This document shows, piece after piece, positions 1-10,223 of a DNA stretch of 35,805 nucleotides. Both the position numbers and the translations under genes were made by a program. Location: NCBI GenBank assembly GCA_008729055.1, contig SDUX01000077.1:86505-122309 (forward strand), given 5' to 3'. Numbering within the stretch: position 1 is the first letter of the stretch; each line of letters begins with the position of its first letter. This DNA is from Pyropia haitanensis (taxonomy: Eukaryota > Rhodophyta > Bangiophyceae > Bangiales > Bangiaceae). The notes under the pieces were generated by a model that saw only the letters and a program-made list of their open reading frames with translations, was not told the origin of the DNA and searched no databases.

Positions 1-147
1 CCCAGCAACCCGACTCTTTGTAAGGTCATCGTAACGCATCGGCATGTCGGATCAAAGACGGGGTTATCACCCTCTATGACACCCCATTCCAAACGGGATT
101 TATATCCGACTCGACACTGACGACACCACTTTACCCTACATTCCTTG
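1..147 (-). rRNA. LSU rRNA 5'-domain fragment, out of place
   Basis: Read on the minus strand, this stretch follows conserved eukaryotic LSU (25S/28S) sequence near the D2 region: a GAATTGTAG-like start, then GAGGGTGA-AACCCCGTC, and GTCGGGTTG close to base 1. It belongs hundreds of bases inside the LSU, beyond 5.8S and ITS2. Here it directly follows SSU sequence in the same orientation, so the SSU 3' end, ITS1, 5.8S, ITS2 and the LSU 5' end are missing. The join lies at about 143-152, at an 8-bp inverted repeat (140-147 with 155-162). This is most likely an assembly chimera between rDNA reads; a deleted or rearranged rDNA copy is the alternative. The LSU identity is firm, the cause is not. 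Confidence 0.8.
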
Positions 148-1291
148 CCGCCTACAAGGAATTTCTCGTTTAAGCCATCAAAAATTGCAATATCTACCCC
201 AGCACGATGCACTTTCAAAAGATACCCGAGCACTTGCCGACCCAGGCACTATCAGTGAAACCGTTGATTCATAGGTAGATCGCTGCGTGCGGCCCAGAAC
301 ATCTAAGGGCATCACAGACTGTTTATTCCTCAATCTTCCATACGCTAGACGCGCATAGTCCCTCTAAGAAGCGTAAAGAACGCATGTCTGGCATGCGCGC
401 TACCTATTAGGCAAGCGACGAGGTCTCGTTCGGTTAACTGGAATATAACCAGGACAAATCACATCCCACCAACTAAGAACGTTGCCATTGTCCTACCACC
501 AACCAAATAAATTCAAGAAAGAGCCTTTTTCAGTTCTTGTCAATCATACTCTGTCCGACCTGTAAGTTTTTCCCGTGTGAGCAAATTATAGCCGCAGGCT
601 CCACTCCTTGGTGGTGCCTCTTCGTCAATTTCCGTTTAAGTTTTCAGCCTTGCGCTCATACTCTCCCCCAGAACCCCAAAGACTTTTTGTTCCTTCTTAG
701 TTGTGTGCTGACGGTGGACAGGAATGAGAAGCCCCGCAATTTCCCCAGTGTTCGGCTATGCGCTTTTATGTGTTAAGACTTACGACTGTGTTATTGATTC
801 GTCTTTCGATCCCCTCAACTTTCTGTTCTTATCAATTGAAAACATTCCATGCAGATGCTTCGCTAAGTGCTACGTTCCATCAATCCAAGATTTCACCTTC
901 TGACAATGATAATTACGAATGCCCCATACCATCCCTATTAATCATACTTTAGGTCATCTTGGAAACCAGTACAAAGATAAGTAGCCCAAGTCCTAGTTTC
1001 TATTATTTCCATGCTCACATTATTTTCAAGCATTGCGGCCTAGCTTTGAAACACTTTACTTTCTTCACAGTAAACGGTCGCCCGCAGGGTTTAAACGCGC
1101 GAACCAGTCAATGCCCCACACCCGCGTCGCCGCTTACCATAAAGGTGACGACAAACTCCCACTTGGCACAAGGCATGTAAGCCCGGCCCTTGTTGAGGGC
1201 GCTCCCGACGGTCCGACTACGAGCGGGGTTTAAACTCAACAACTTTAATATACGCTATTGGTCCAGCTGGTAATTACCGCGGCTTGGCTGG

Positions 1292-2681
1292 CTTCATTCT
1301 ATACCCACAAAAACGCTGTCGCCCCATATAGACGCTTTGTCGCCTTCCACAGTCCTCCGCGTGGCGTGAGCGAAATCCCCGTTATCCTGTGGACCTGGTT
1401 TTTTTCCAGTGGATTGACTTCTCCCTTAAGCTTTGTCGCCCACTCCATTAGAGTCGCTAAGGGTTCGCCTTTGCATCTCGCCACGTGCGGCACCAAAAGG
1501 CTCAAATGACAGAAGCACTCGCCGCTTCCCTTGCGGATCAACCCTACCTGACTTTTTACCATCCATGTACCACTACGTACACTGCTGCGCTCTGAACGAT
1601 TGCTCGCTCTCACCTTTCGGCGAGACCGCGGTTANNNNNNNNNNNNNNNNNNNNNNNNNNNNNNNNNNNNNNNNNNNNNNNNNNNNNNNNNNNNNNNNNN
1701 NNNNNNNNNNNNNNNNNNNNNNNNNNNNNNNNNNNNNNNNNNNNNNNNNNNNNNNNNNNNNNNNNNNNNNNNNNNNNNNNNNNNNNNNNNNNNNNNNNNN
1801 NNNNNNNNNNNNNNNNNNNNNNNNNNNNNNNNNNNNNNNNNNNNNNNNNNNNNNNNNNNNNNNNNNNNNNNNNNNNNNNNNNNNNNNNNNNNNNNNNNNN
1901 NNNNNNNNNNNNNNNNNNNNNNNNNNNNNNNNNNNNNNNNNNNNNNNNNNNNNNNNNNNNNNNNNNNNNNNNNNNNNNNNNNNNNNNNNNNNNNNNNNNN
2001 NNNNNNNNNNNNNNNNNNNNNNNNNNNNNNNNNNNNNNNNNNNNNNNNNNNNNNNNNNNNNNNNNNNNNNNNNNNNNNNNNNNNNNNNNNNNNNNNNNNN
2101 NNNNNNNNNNNNNNNNNNNNNNNNNNNNNNNNNNNNNNNNNNNNNNNNNNNNNNNNNNNNNNNNNNNNNNNNNNNNNNNNNNNNNNNNNNNNNNNNNNNN
2201 NNNNNNNNNNNNNNNNNNNNNNNNNNNNNNNNNNNNNNNNNNNNNNNNNNNNNNNNNNNNNNNNNNNNNNNNNNNNNNNNNNNNNNNNNNNNNNNNNNNN
2301 NNNNNNNNNNNNNNNNNNNNNNNNNNNNNNNNNNNNNNNNNNNNNNNNNNNNNNNNNNNNNNNNNNNNNNNNNNNNNNNNNNNNNNNNNNNNNNNNNNNN
2401 NNNNNNNNNNNNNNNNNNNNNNNNNNNNNNNNNNNNNNNNNNNGGTAGTCAAAGGCTGGCGGGCCTCCCGACAATTTAGAAGTGTATTGATGGGGGCTCA
2501 TGGATTCTCCCAACGGAAAATACGTTCCCATCTTTTGCCTGCTTGCCTTCCACAAGTCACCCTGCTTCCGGAAAGAAGACATCTGGCGCTGTTTTATTTT
2601 AACGAGGGCTTGACGCTTCACGCGGTGCGCCTGTGCATATGCGATCACAGCACGAGGCGAGCAACGAGTGGAACTAGGTTC
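1292..2681 (-). ncRNA. Group I intron in SSU at about S516, core split by a gap
   Basis: The SSU is interrupted between GGGCAAGTCTGGT (exon 1, ending near 2682) and GCCAGC..GCCGCGG (exon 2, from about 1292), which corresponds to the 530 loop at about E. coli position 516, a known group I site. The intron core is visible on the minus strand in the expected order: P element at 2461-2482 (AAATTGTCGGGAGG), Q at 1525-1544 (GATCCGCAAGG), R at about 1446-1465 (TTAGCGACTC) and S at 1411-1432 (AAGGGAGAAGTC). R GACT and S AGTC can form P7. The P-to-Q interval, normally the P5 domain, contains the 809-base gap. Boundaries are uncertain by 1-2 bases, because no placement gives both a 5' exon ending in U and an intron ending in G. 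Confidence 0.82.
1635..2443. other. Assembly gap (809 N)
   Basis: A run of 809 unknown bases. An odd length like this suggests a gap size estimated by scaffolding rather than a fixed placeholder. It lies inside the S516 intron between the P and Q core elements, so whatever fills it extends the P5 domain: a peripheral expansion, tandem repeats like those in the L2584 intron, or a homing endonuclease gene. Open frames that cross it are meaningless. Confidence 0.98.
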
Positions 2682-3961
2682 ACCAGACTTGCCCTCCAAT
2701 GGATCCTCGATAAGGGATTTAAATTGTTCTCATTCCAATTAGAAGGCCCAAAGGGCCCCCTATTGTTATTTTTTGTCACTACCTCCCCGAGTCGGGATTG
2801 GGTAATTTGCGCGCCTGCTGCCTTCCTTGGATGTGGTAGCCGTTTCTCAGGCTCCCTCTCCGGAATCGAACCCTAATTCCCCGTTACCCGTCGACACCAT
2901 GGTAGACCAATACTCTACCATCGAAAGTTGATAGGGCAGAAATTTGAATGAGCAGTCGCCAGCACAAGGCCATGCGATCCGACAAGTTATTGTGAATCAT
3001 CTCAAAGCGCTCTGGAAGGAGCACGATGGTTTTTTATCCAATAAATACCACCCTTCGTGAGTCGGGCGTTGCGGCATGTATTAGCTCTAGAATTACTACG
3101 GTTATCCAAGTAGTGTGGTTCTCAAAGGAACTATAACTGTTTTAATGAGCCATTCGCAGTTTCACGTGTATAAAAGTGTTTATACTTAGACATGCATGGC
3201 TTAATCTTTGAGACAAGCATATGACTACTGGCAGGATCAACCAGGTAAATAGGTACATGTACTTTGAGGGAAAAAAAAAAAAAGGGCGGGAGAGCCAGCC
3301 ACGCGATGGGCGGAAAATGTCAAAAGGGCAATGCATCAGAGCCATCGCAGGCGGGGCGGCACTTCCCTTGGTTTTTTTTTTTTTTCTCTTGTACCAAGTC
3401 GCTGGCAAACGGCAGGGATGTGCCTATATTGCAAGGCAATCCACGTGCGCCGTCGCCCGCGGCACATCTGCTCAGGCATTTCCTCCTTGTTGCAGGTGCG
3501 TCTTTTTTCCGTACAAAAATGATGGATCGTGGGGTGGGCCAGCAGAGGCCGTTGTCTTGGAAAATCCGCGCGTGACCCCACGACGGGTTTCGTAACGGCG
3601 CACCTTTGCTCTCTGCTGAGTTTTTCTTGGCGGTTTTTTTTTTTCTTCCCGCGCTTTTTTTGCCCCTTTTTCCCCCCCCGCGCCATCCCAGCATAGTCAA
3701 TGCCAACCGACGAGCGGTCGACAGGTCACTTGTGTGAGGAATCTTCACACTTGTTCGTTATTTTCCTTCCTCTCCAGTCGAACCGGATGGTACTGCGCAG
3801 TCCCCCCAAGTACGAGAGACTGTGCCGACTACTTTGTGAGGACCCCCCCCCTGTACCCCCACCGCCCGTTCCCGCCACCAAAAAAAAAGGTAACGGTCGG
3901 GTTTGTGTGTGGGGATGGCGGGAGACAAGCCACTCACTCAGAGACGTTTCTTGAGGAGGCC

Positions 3962-3993
3962 GCCCTTTTTTTCTTATAAAAAAAAAAAAGGGC
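3962..3993. other. Perfect A/T-tract hairpin in presumed ETS
   Basis: GCCC followed by seven T (3962-3972) is the exact inverse of seven A followed by GGGC (3983-3993), giving an 11-bp stem with a 10-base loop. A stem made mainly of a homopolymer is unusual. Strand slippage would lengthen both arms independently, so the perfect match suggests the structure is maintained. Confidence 0.75.
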
Positions 3994-4190
3994 ACTTCCC
4001 CAAGGTATGTATGCGAGGTAAAGGCGCGCGGAGTGAGCGCCAAAACCTCTTCCATTGTTTTGTCATCAACTGGAAGGTGTACCCCCATGGCAAAACGTTT
4101 TTCCCCAAACAAGGTCGTAGCATGGATAGAGGAGCAAGCAAGGACTTTTTTTTGTCCCCCCCTTGTCCTGTACCTACTCATGCACTCCGC

Positions 4191-4215
4191 GTATATATGT
4201 GCACCTCATATATAC
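4191..4215. other. Perfect 9-bp inverted repeat (AT-alternating hairpin)
   Basis: GTATATATG (4191-4199) and CATATATAC (4207-4215) are exact inverse complements around a 7-base loop. Function unknown; it is one of several ETS hairpins. Confidence 0.75.
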
Positions 4216-5385
4216 TCTTAGAGCCTCAGGCTGTTTTTTTTTTTGTATCAAAAAAACACGCCAGGCTTGATACCGTCGAAAAAAAAAAAAAAGAGGCCGC
4301 GCGAGTCTCAGACAGATGATCTTCTCAAGCTTTATCGGCCAGAGCCCAAGCCTGGAAACACTAAATAAGAACAGACAGGAAAAAAAAGGCCCCAGCCGGC
4401 GTTCCTCCCAAGAGTGGAACGTACACAATACATCATGCGGCTTTCAGGCGAACACCCATGTGAGTGGCGAAGCTCACACTCTGCATTCTTACGCAAGGGC
4501 CCCGCCTCAAGAAATCATACGCTCTAGCTAGGAACTTTTGTCCCTGCCTGCCTTGCTTATGCCAGACCCAGCTCTGGTCTTTTGCTTGGGAAAAAAGGGA
4601 CTTCCCTCCCTGCTCCCTCTTTCGACATGGAGAAAAACTCCCGTTCGGTGCCCTGGGCTAAGGAGCACCTTGAACCAGGCCGTCCACCCGGGAAAAGAGA
4701 TGGACGGCGCCTCAGAAACATAAAAGAAAGGACCCCTTTGCGCTACACGGAGATATGTCCATAGACGGGGCTGCGACGATACGACGCCCTCCAAGGGAAA
4801 CGTTAACGCTTCAATATGCGGATTGATACCACAGCCAAGGACTGTGATAGCGCGCCCGCTACAACAAATGATACCACGCCCCGGTAGGGGGTCGAGCAGA
4901 GCTCCAGAATATTCCCATAGACCGTCACGGGTAAAGATGCCGAACACCACAGGAACGCACAACTTAAGGATTTCGGCATGGCTAAGCAGCCTCCTCAGAG
5001 CGGCACTTGGGGAGGGGACGCCACCCTTCAACCCGCCAGCTCCCCCGTTACAAAAAACGGCACAACGGTGGTACACCTATCCTCCGTATAACAATACCCC
5101 GGTTCCTATGGAAATAACCCCCTTTCTCATAACGGATAGGCTTATGGCGAATCTCCGCGTTACTAGTATACAGCCTTAGTATACGTTCAGGGGGCAAGCG
5201 CTTTTTTCGCAAACCATCAAGACCGGCTTGTGATATCATAAGGAGACCCGGTTTCCCCAATTCTTTCGTATCGTCCCAACGGACAACCGTCAATGAGGCG
5301 AGAAAGGCAGACGGGTAACCAAACCCCTCCCCCGTTTCTCATTCACGACGGGTGCCCTACCACAGCTTGGGGCATTTCTACAAGA

Positions 5386-5438
5386 GCCCCCTTTTTTTTT
5401 GCCCAACGAACCCCAACCCAAGCGCAAAAAAAGGGGGC
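5386..5438. other. 13-bp inverted repeat with C and T tracts
   Basis: GCCCCC followed by T residues (from 5386) pairs with seven A followed by GGGGGC (5426-5438). The stem has 13 pairs and the loop about 27 bases. It has the same C-then-T design as the hairpin at 3962-3993, so the two may be related by duplication or by function. Confidence 0.7.
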
Positions 5439-5552
5439 GCACACGTGCAGTGGTCTGGTACCAGCGTTGCACTCGTATAGGAAGTCAATACGGAACGATA
5501 CGGACGGGTCCACAAGGTCATGACGACGGCCTGAGGTATTTTTTTTTTTCCC

Positions 5553-6026
5553 ACAGCGCCTGGTGGGGAGGTGAGCGGACCAATGGAACCTTACTACCAA
5601 ACCCGCATCCAGACAGTGCGGAAAAAAAAAAAAAAGTACAGGGCGTCCCCAGAGGCTTGCGTCCATCCGAGAAAAAAGGGCACTCATAAGCTGGCGCGAG
5701 CGACAGCGCGCACCCTCTTCCCTTTATCCAACCGACTGGTGGGGAGGTGAGCGGACCAAATATGGAACCTTACTACCAAACCCGCAATCCATGTCGACGG
5801 GACAAAAGTCCAAGGGCGACCCCGCCTTGCGTCCTCATTGGAGTACCCTTTTTTCTATGAAAAAACACTCATAAGCTGCCGCCACCGCGCGCGCCCTCTT
5901 GTTCTTATCCAACCGACTGGTGGGGAGGTGAGCGGACCAAATATGGAACCTTACTACCAAACCCGCAATCCATGTCGACGGGACCAAATCCAAGGGCGAC
6001 CTGCGTTGCGTCCTCATTGGAGTGCC
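5553..6026. repeat. Three tandem copies of a ~178-bp repeat
   Basis: The motif TGGTGGGGAGGTGAGCGGAC begins at 5561, 5737 and 5918 (spacing 176 and 181). Each copy continues with GGAACCTTACTACCAAACCC, then a purine-rich GACGGGAC segment, CAAGGGCGAC and GCGTCCTCATTGGAGT. Copies 2 and 3 are nearly identical and are preceded by CACTCATAAGCTG and a GCGCGC-rich stretch. Copy 1 is shorter and has an A-run where the others have unique bases. A hairpin at 5841-5870 (GAGT..TTTTTTC / GAAAAAA..ACTC) lies between copies 2 and 3. The position upstream of the SSU makes a promoter or enhancer array possible; this is inference. Confidence 0.9.
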
Positions 6027-6158
6027 GTTCTATAAAGGCCTTCCGGCGTTACTTGCACCACGCGGTTTCCATACCCCGCTGTCCCCCCCCACACCGCTCT
6101 TTGTTATCCCAAAGAACAAAAAAAAGCGAGGTGGAGGGAGCAGACATCACAAAGGGGA

Positions 6159-6214
6159 GGTATGCCTTTATGGATTTTCCTCTCAGTATATAGAGAGCAC
6201 AAAAAAGGCATACC
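6159..6214. other. Nested inverted repeat (possible cruciform)
   Basis: GGTATGCCTTT (6159-6169) is the exact inverse complement of AAAGGCATACC (6204-6214). Inside it, CTCTC and GAGAG flank AGTATATA, forming a second hairpin. The two stems could stack as one long imperfect hairpin in RNA or extrude as a cruciform in DNA. Function unknown. Confidence 0.75.
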
Positions 6215-6427
6215 AACGCATGCCCCAAAGGGGGGGGGGGGTTCAGCCACCACACGAGTGGGGCCGAGTCGCCCCCTCCCCCTATGGGAGGACCACACGT
6301 ACTGTTGAGGCCAACTCCGGATGGTCAGGCCGGAGAGCAAGGGCATAAAATCCCCTACTACTATGTGCGCCTCTGAGGAGAGGCGGTGGCCATAAAAAGC
6401 CGCTACCCCGCCTCCAATACGGGGCCC

Positions 6428-6486
6428 CTACTATGGTTGTTTCGGGTCAAGTGGGAGGTCACCCCGTGGCCTAGAAACCATAGTAG
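6428..6486. other. 11-bp perfect inverted repeat
   Basis: CTACTATGGTT (6428-6438) pairs exactly with AACCATAGTAG (6476-6486) around a 37-base loop. A related CTACTACCATAGG string occurs again near 6636, so this motif is used more than once. Function unknown. Confidence 0.7.
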
Positions 6487-6783
6487 AACATGCCAGTAAC
6501 AGTGGGGTCCGCCAGGCGGAAAAAAACCCCTATCAAAATCGGCCCAGCGGGCAGGCGGGAAGCCATCCCCGGGCTCCTCCAAGGCGCCCCCTAGGTCGGG
6601 AAAATGGAGGGCATAGCGGTCCCTAGGCTGGTAGCCTACTACCATAGGAAAAAAGCCGGTCTGAAATGGCCCCCTAGGGGCCTGAAACGTATATTCATAC
6701 TATATCGGGTAGACGACTGATTACAGCCGACGGCGCTTCAGAAGCGCAGGTGGGGGGGTCCCCCACCCACCGGTCTTGGACTC

Positions 6784-7660
6784 CATTCTGATAGAAAAGG
6801 GGTCTCTAGGTCGATACCAAACGGTCCCATACCAAACTTGGCCCTTGGGGCCAAGCTATCGCGGTCTTGGCTTCACCCCCGTATACTCGTATACCAATGA
6901 AGCGCCGTCGGGGGGGTCGGCCGATTTCCGACCTCAGATACGTTTCTGACTAAGAAAGGGTCGCTGAGTCGATACCCGCAGTCCCCGTAGCAAACGGAGC
7001 AACAGGGCCAAAGGTATCGCTCGGTAGGGAACCGGTCGTATTCCTACCAGGAAACACCCGTCAGGGGGGGTATTCCGATTCTTGGGCTCAGATGCGTTTC
7101 TGACTAAGAAAGGGTCGCTGAGTCGATATCTGCAGTCCCCGTAGCAAACGGAGCAACAGGGCCAAAGGTATCGCTCGGTAGGGAACCGGTCATATTCCTA
7201 CCAGGAAACACCCCTCAGGGGGGGTATTCCGATTCTTGGGCTCAGATGCGTTTCTGACTAAGAAAGGGTCGCTGAGTCGATATCTGCAGTCCCCGTCGCA
7301 AACGGAGCAACAGGGCCAAAGATAGCGCTCGGTAGGAATCGCTCATGTTCCTAGAGGAAACACCCGTCAGGGGGGGTATTCCGATTTCCAACCTCGGATG
7401 CGTTTCTGACTAAGAAAGGGTCGCTGAGTCGATATCTGCAGTCCCCGTCGCAAACGGAGCAACAGGGCCAAAGATATCGCTCTGTAGGAATCGCTCATGC
7501 TCCTAGAGGAAACACCCGTCAGGGGGGGGTCTCCGATTTCCGACCTCAGATACGTTTCTGACTAAGAAAGGGTCGCTGAGTCGATATCTGCAGTCCCCGT
7601 CGCAAACGGAGCACCAGGGCAAAAGATAGCCGGGGTGGAAGAAAACACCCCTCAGGGGGG
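6784..7660. repeat. Six tandem copies of a ~154-bp repeat
   Basis: GTTTCTGACTAAGAAAGGG begins at 6942, 7096, 7250, 7402 and 7554 (spacing 154, 154, 152, 152). A diverged copy starts near 6784 and the last copy is cut short near 7660. Each unit continues with TCGCTGAGTCGATA, a CAGTCCCCGT segment, GCAAACGGAGCAACAGGGCC and GGAAACACCCGTCAGGGGGG, so each ends in a run of seven or more G. Divergence at the outer copies and near identity in the middle is typical of an array kept uniform by unequal exchange. It may act as a polymerase I enhancer array; that is inference from position only. Confidence 0.9.
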
Positions 7661-8330
7661 CTCCTGCATATGTGAAACACCATCCTTCGTGATATCGGGT
7701 CGCAAGACCGATCATCAAAATCTCGTATGAAAACGACCCCCGTAGGGGGGGATACCAGTGAAGCGTATCCCTTATGCCAACATGGTCCTGAGGGGGGGGG
7801 GGACATACCCCACCCTATGCATACGGGAGCCTACCCCGATGCTCGACTATCGTCCCTGGTACATGCGTTTTCCTGAGGGGGGCACCCTCTCTACTGGCGA
7901 CCCCCCCCCTCAGGATGGTGCTGAGGTATAGAAATGAGCTATGCCGCCGAGGCTATGCCGAGGGTGGGTAGCTACGAAAAACCATACCAAAACATGCTCC
8001 TGAGGGGGGGGGCCGCTCCACGACGGCTATGCCCCCAACAGTGAGGCGGGGCGGCCGCGACCACCCCCCCCCCCAAACAGGCCCAGGAACGCAGGTTGAC
8101 CAGACCATGCGTTTCCCGGGCCTGAGGGGGGGTGGGGGCTGCCACGGCAAAGTCGATCCGCCGACCGACCACCACCTGTCCTCATAGTCCTGTGGGCCCG
8201 TTCATACATGACGCGGCCAAGAGGCACAGTTACCGGTCGCCGGAATGGCGGCCTCTCGTGCGTCCTCAGGACCCCCCCTGACGGGGTCAAAAACGAACCC
8301 GGGGATAGAGAACCGGCGTTACCGGTGTCT
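7661..8330. repeat. G-run region with a recurring CCTGAGGGGGG motif
   Basis: A string of the form CATG(C/G)..TCCTGAGG followed by 6-10 G recurs near 7775-7801, 7863-7881, 7993-8011 and 8105-8131. A reversed copy (C run followed by TCAGGA) lies near 7902-7916 and another (CCTCAGGACCCCCC) near 8262-8276. Forward and reversed copies can pair, so the region could fold on itself. No gene is seen. It links the 154-bp array to block A. Confidence 0.65.
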
Positions 8331-10200
8331 TAGCCGTGGAGAGGCCTCGGTCGCATTAGCGCCGGGCTGAAATGAAATGGAGCGCATTAAGATGGGATAG
8401 GCGTGATCAGAGTGCAATAGGGGACCATTAGGCCCACTTAAGGCGCATTAAGGGCGATTAGGGACCCATTAGGGGTCATTAGGGGGCATTAGGGGGTGGT
8501 TTAATGAATATTAGGGGGGTTAAGAAGTATTAGGGCCACTTAAGGGTGGGTTAGGTGGGTTAAGGGTGGGTTAAGGGTGGGTTAAGTTAAATTAGTGTGA
8601 GTTAAGATGAGATAGGCGTGATCAGAGTGCAATAGGGGCCTATTAAGGGCCGTTTAAGGCAAGTATGCACCAGTTAAGTCGCTCAATTCAACATATTGGG
8701 AGGTTTAAGCCGCATTAGGGGTCATTAGGGGTCATTAGGGGTGGGTTAAGGGTGGGTTAATGAAAATTAGTGGGGGTTAAGATTGCTAAGGGTGGGTTAG
8801 GTGGGTTAAGGGTGGGTTAGGGCCACTTAAGGGTGGGTTAATGAAAATTAGGGTGAGTTAAGATGAGATAGGCGTGATCAGAGTGCAATAAGGGCCTATT
8901 TAGGGACATTAGGGCCAAGTATGTCCCACTTAAGTCTCCGAATTCAACATATTGGGAGGTTTGGGACCCATTAGGGGTCATTAGGGGTCATTAGGGGTGG
9001 GTTAAGGGTGGGTTAATGAAAATTAGTGAGGGTTAAGGTTGCTAAGGGTGGGTTAGGTGGGTTAAGGGTGGGTTAAGGGTGGGTTAAGGCCACTTAAGGG
9101 TGGGTTAATGAAAATTAGGGTGAGTTAAGATGAGATAGGCGTGATCAGAGTGCAATAAGGGCCTATTTAGGGACATTAAGGCCAAGTATGTCCCAGTTAA
9201 GTCTCCCAATTCGACATATTGGGAGGTTTGACCCCCATTTAGGGTCATTAGGGGTCATTAGGGGTGGGTTAAGGGTGGGTTAATGAATATTAGTGAGGGT
9301 TAAGGTTGCTAAGGGTGGGTTAGGTGGGTTAAGGGTGGGTTAAGGGTGGGTTAAGGCCACTTAAGGGTGGGTTAACGAAAATTAGGGTGAGTTAAGATGA
9401 GATAGGCGTGATCAGAGTGCAATAAGGGCCCATTTAGGGACATTAAGGCCAAGTATGTCCCATTTAAGTCTCCGAATTCAACATATTGGGAGGTTTGGGA
9501 CCCATTAGGGGTCATTAGGGGTCATTAGGGGTGGGTTAAGGGTGGGTTAATGAAAATTAGTGAGGGTTAAGGTTGCTAAGGGTGGGTTAGGTGGGTTAAG
9601 GGTGGGTTAAGGGTGGGTTAAGGCCACTTAAGGGTGGGTTAACGAAAATTAGGGTGAGTTAAGATGAGATAGGCGTGATCAGAGTGCAATAGGGGCCTAT
9701 TAAGGGACATTAAGGCCAAGTATGTCCCAGTTAAGTCTCCCAATTCGACATATTGGGAGGTTTGGGACCCATTAGGGGTCATTAGGGGGCATTAGGGGTG
9801 GGTTAAGGGTGGGTTAATGAATATTAGGGAGGGTTAAGGTTGCTAAGGGTGGGTTAGGTGGGTTAAGGGTGGGTTAAGGGTGGGTTAGGGCCACTTAAGG
9901 GTGGGTTAGTGAAAATTAGGGTGAGTTAAGATGAGATAGGCGTGATCAGAGTGCAATAGGGGCCTATTAAGGCCAATTCCCGATGATCAAGGCCCATTAA
10001 AGGCCGTTCAGGTAGAAGTTAAGGTGATTAGGGGCACATTAGGAGAAAGTTAGGTGAGTTAAGGGCCATTAGGGGTCATTAAGGGTGGGTTAAGGCACAT
10101 TAGGCCGAGTTAGGGCGCATTAGGGCCACATTAGGGCCATATTAGGGGTGATTAGGGTGATTAAGCCCCATTTAGGGCCTTTGGGGCCGTACGAAGGCAT
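8330..10200. repeat. IGS block A: telomere-like repeats in ~267-bp higher-order units
   Basis: The + strand is built from short G/T-rich words such as GGTGGGTTAAGG, ATTAGGGG and GGGTTAGG, variants of a TTAGGG/TTAAGGG theme. These are organised in longer units: ATAGGCGTGATCAGAGTGCAA begins (19-20 bases shared) at 8397, 8612, 8868, 9135, 9402, 9669 and 9936, with spacing 215, 256, then 267 four times. Each unit contains the core TTAATGAAAATTAGTG..GGTTAAGGTTGCTAAGG that recurs in blocks C and E, and an AACATATTGGGAGG segment. It is not a true telomere: it is internal, heterogeneous, and its G-rich strand points toward the LSU. Confidence 0.92.
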
Positions 10201-10223
10201 TTCGGGAGCATTATGGGGTCATT

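Larger units (their letters stand above)
143..3247 (-). rRNA. SSU (18S-type) rRNA gene, 3' end missing, one intron
   Basis: The 5' end is the universal eukaryotic SSU start: TACCTGGTTGATCCTGCCAG reads on the minus strand from 3247. The first exon (3247 to about 2682) is canonical and includes the GCATGTCTAAGTATAAACAC region and the GGAATCGAACC/TTTCTCAGGCTCC blocks (given as + strand). The second exon runs from about 1291 to about 143 and is recognisable from the CCGCGGTAATT, ATATTAAAGTTG, GAATTGACGGAAG-like, CTTAGATGTTCTGGGCC and TTGCAAT-type blocks. The gene stops before helix 44, so the decoding-site stem and the 3' terminal helix are absent. The second exon carries many small insertions at positions that are nearly universal. 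Fast-evolving SSU is known in dark-spored myxomycetes, but low-quality sequence in this contig would look similar. Confidence 0.93.
3248..5552 (-). other. SSU-proximal spacer, presumed 5' external transcribed spacer
   Basis: About 2.3 kb directly upstream of the SSU 5' end. No gene or family was recognised. It is marked by A and T runs of 8-14 bases, many of which are arms or loops of hairpins: 3367-3398, 3877-3891, 3962-3993, 4142-4157, 4191-4215, 4245-4273 and 5386-5438. Position and hairpin density fit a 5' ETS, which is transcribed by RNA polymerase I and removed during SSU processing. The transcription start cannot be placed, so the ETS could end inside this stretch or extend further right. 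The part at about 4430-5290 has fewer homopolymers and nothing recognisable. Confidence 0.6.
6027..6783. other. Unique spacer with large inverted repeats
   Basis: No gene is recognised here. A TATAAAGG string occurs at about 6031, just after the last 178-bp copy. Two large inverted repeats are annotated separately (6159-6214 and 6428-6486). A pure G tract of about 11 lies near 6230-6241. The stretch sits between two different tandem arrays upstream of the SSU, a plausible place for an RNA polymerase I promoter, but no conserved promoter sequence exists that could be recognised by eye. Confidence 0.5.

Noticed and set aside
1433..2699. Long open frames across the N gap
   Set aside because: They are open only because unknown bases contain no stop codons.
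9980..10200. Bacterial origin of the window (rRNA operon with mobile elements)
   Set aside because: The SSU 5' end, LSU expansion pattern, group I intron sites and spacer are eukaryotic; there are no bacterial genes or tRNAs.
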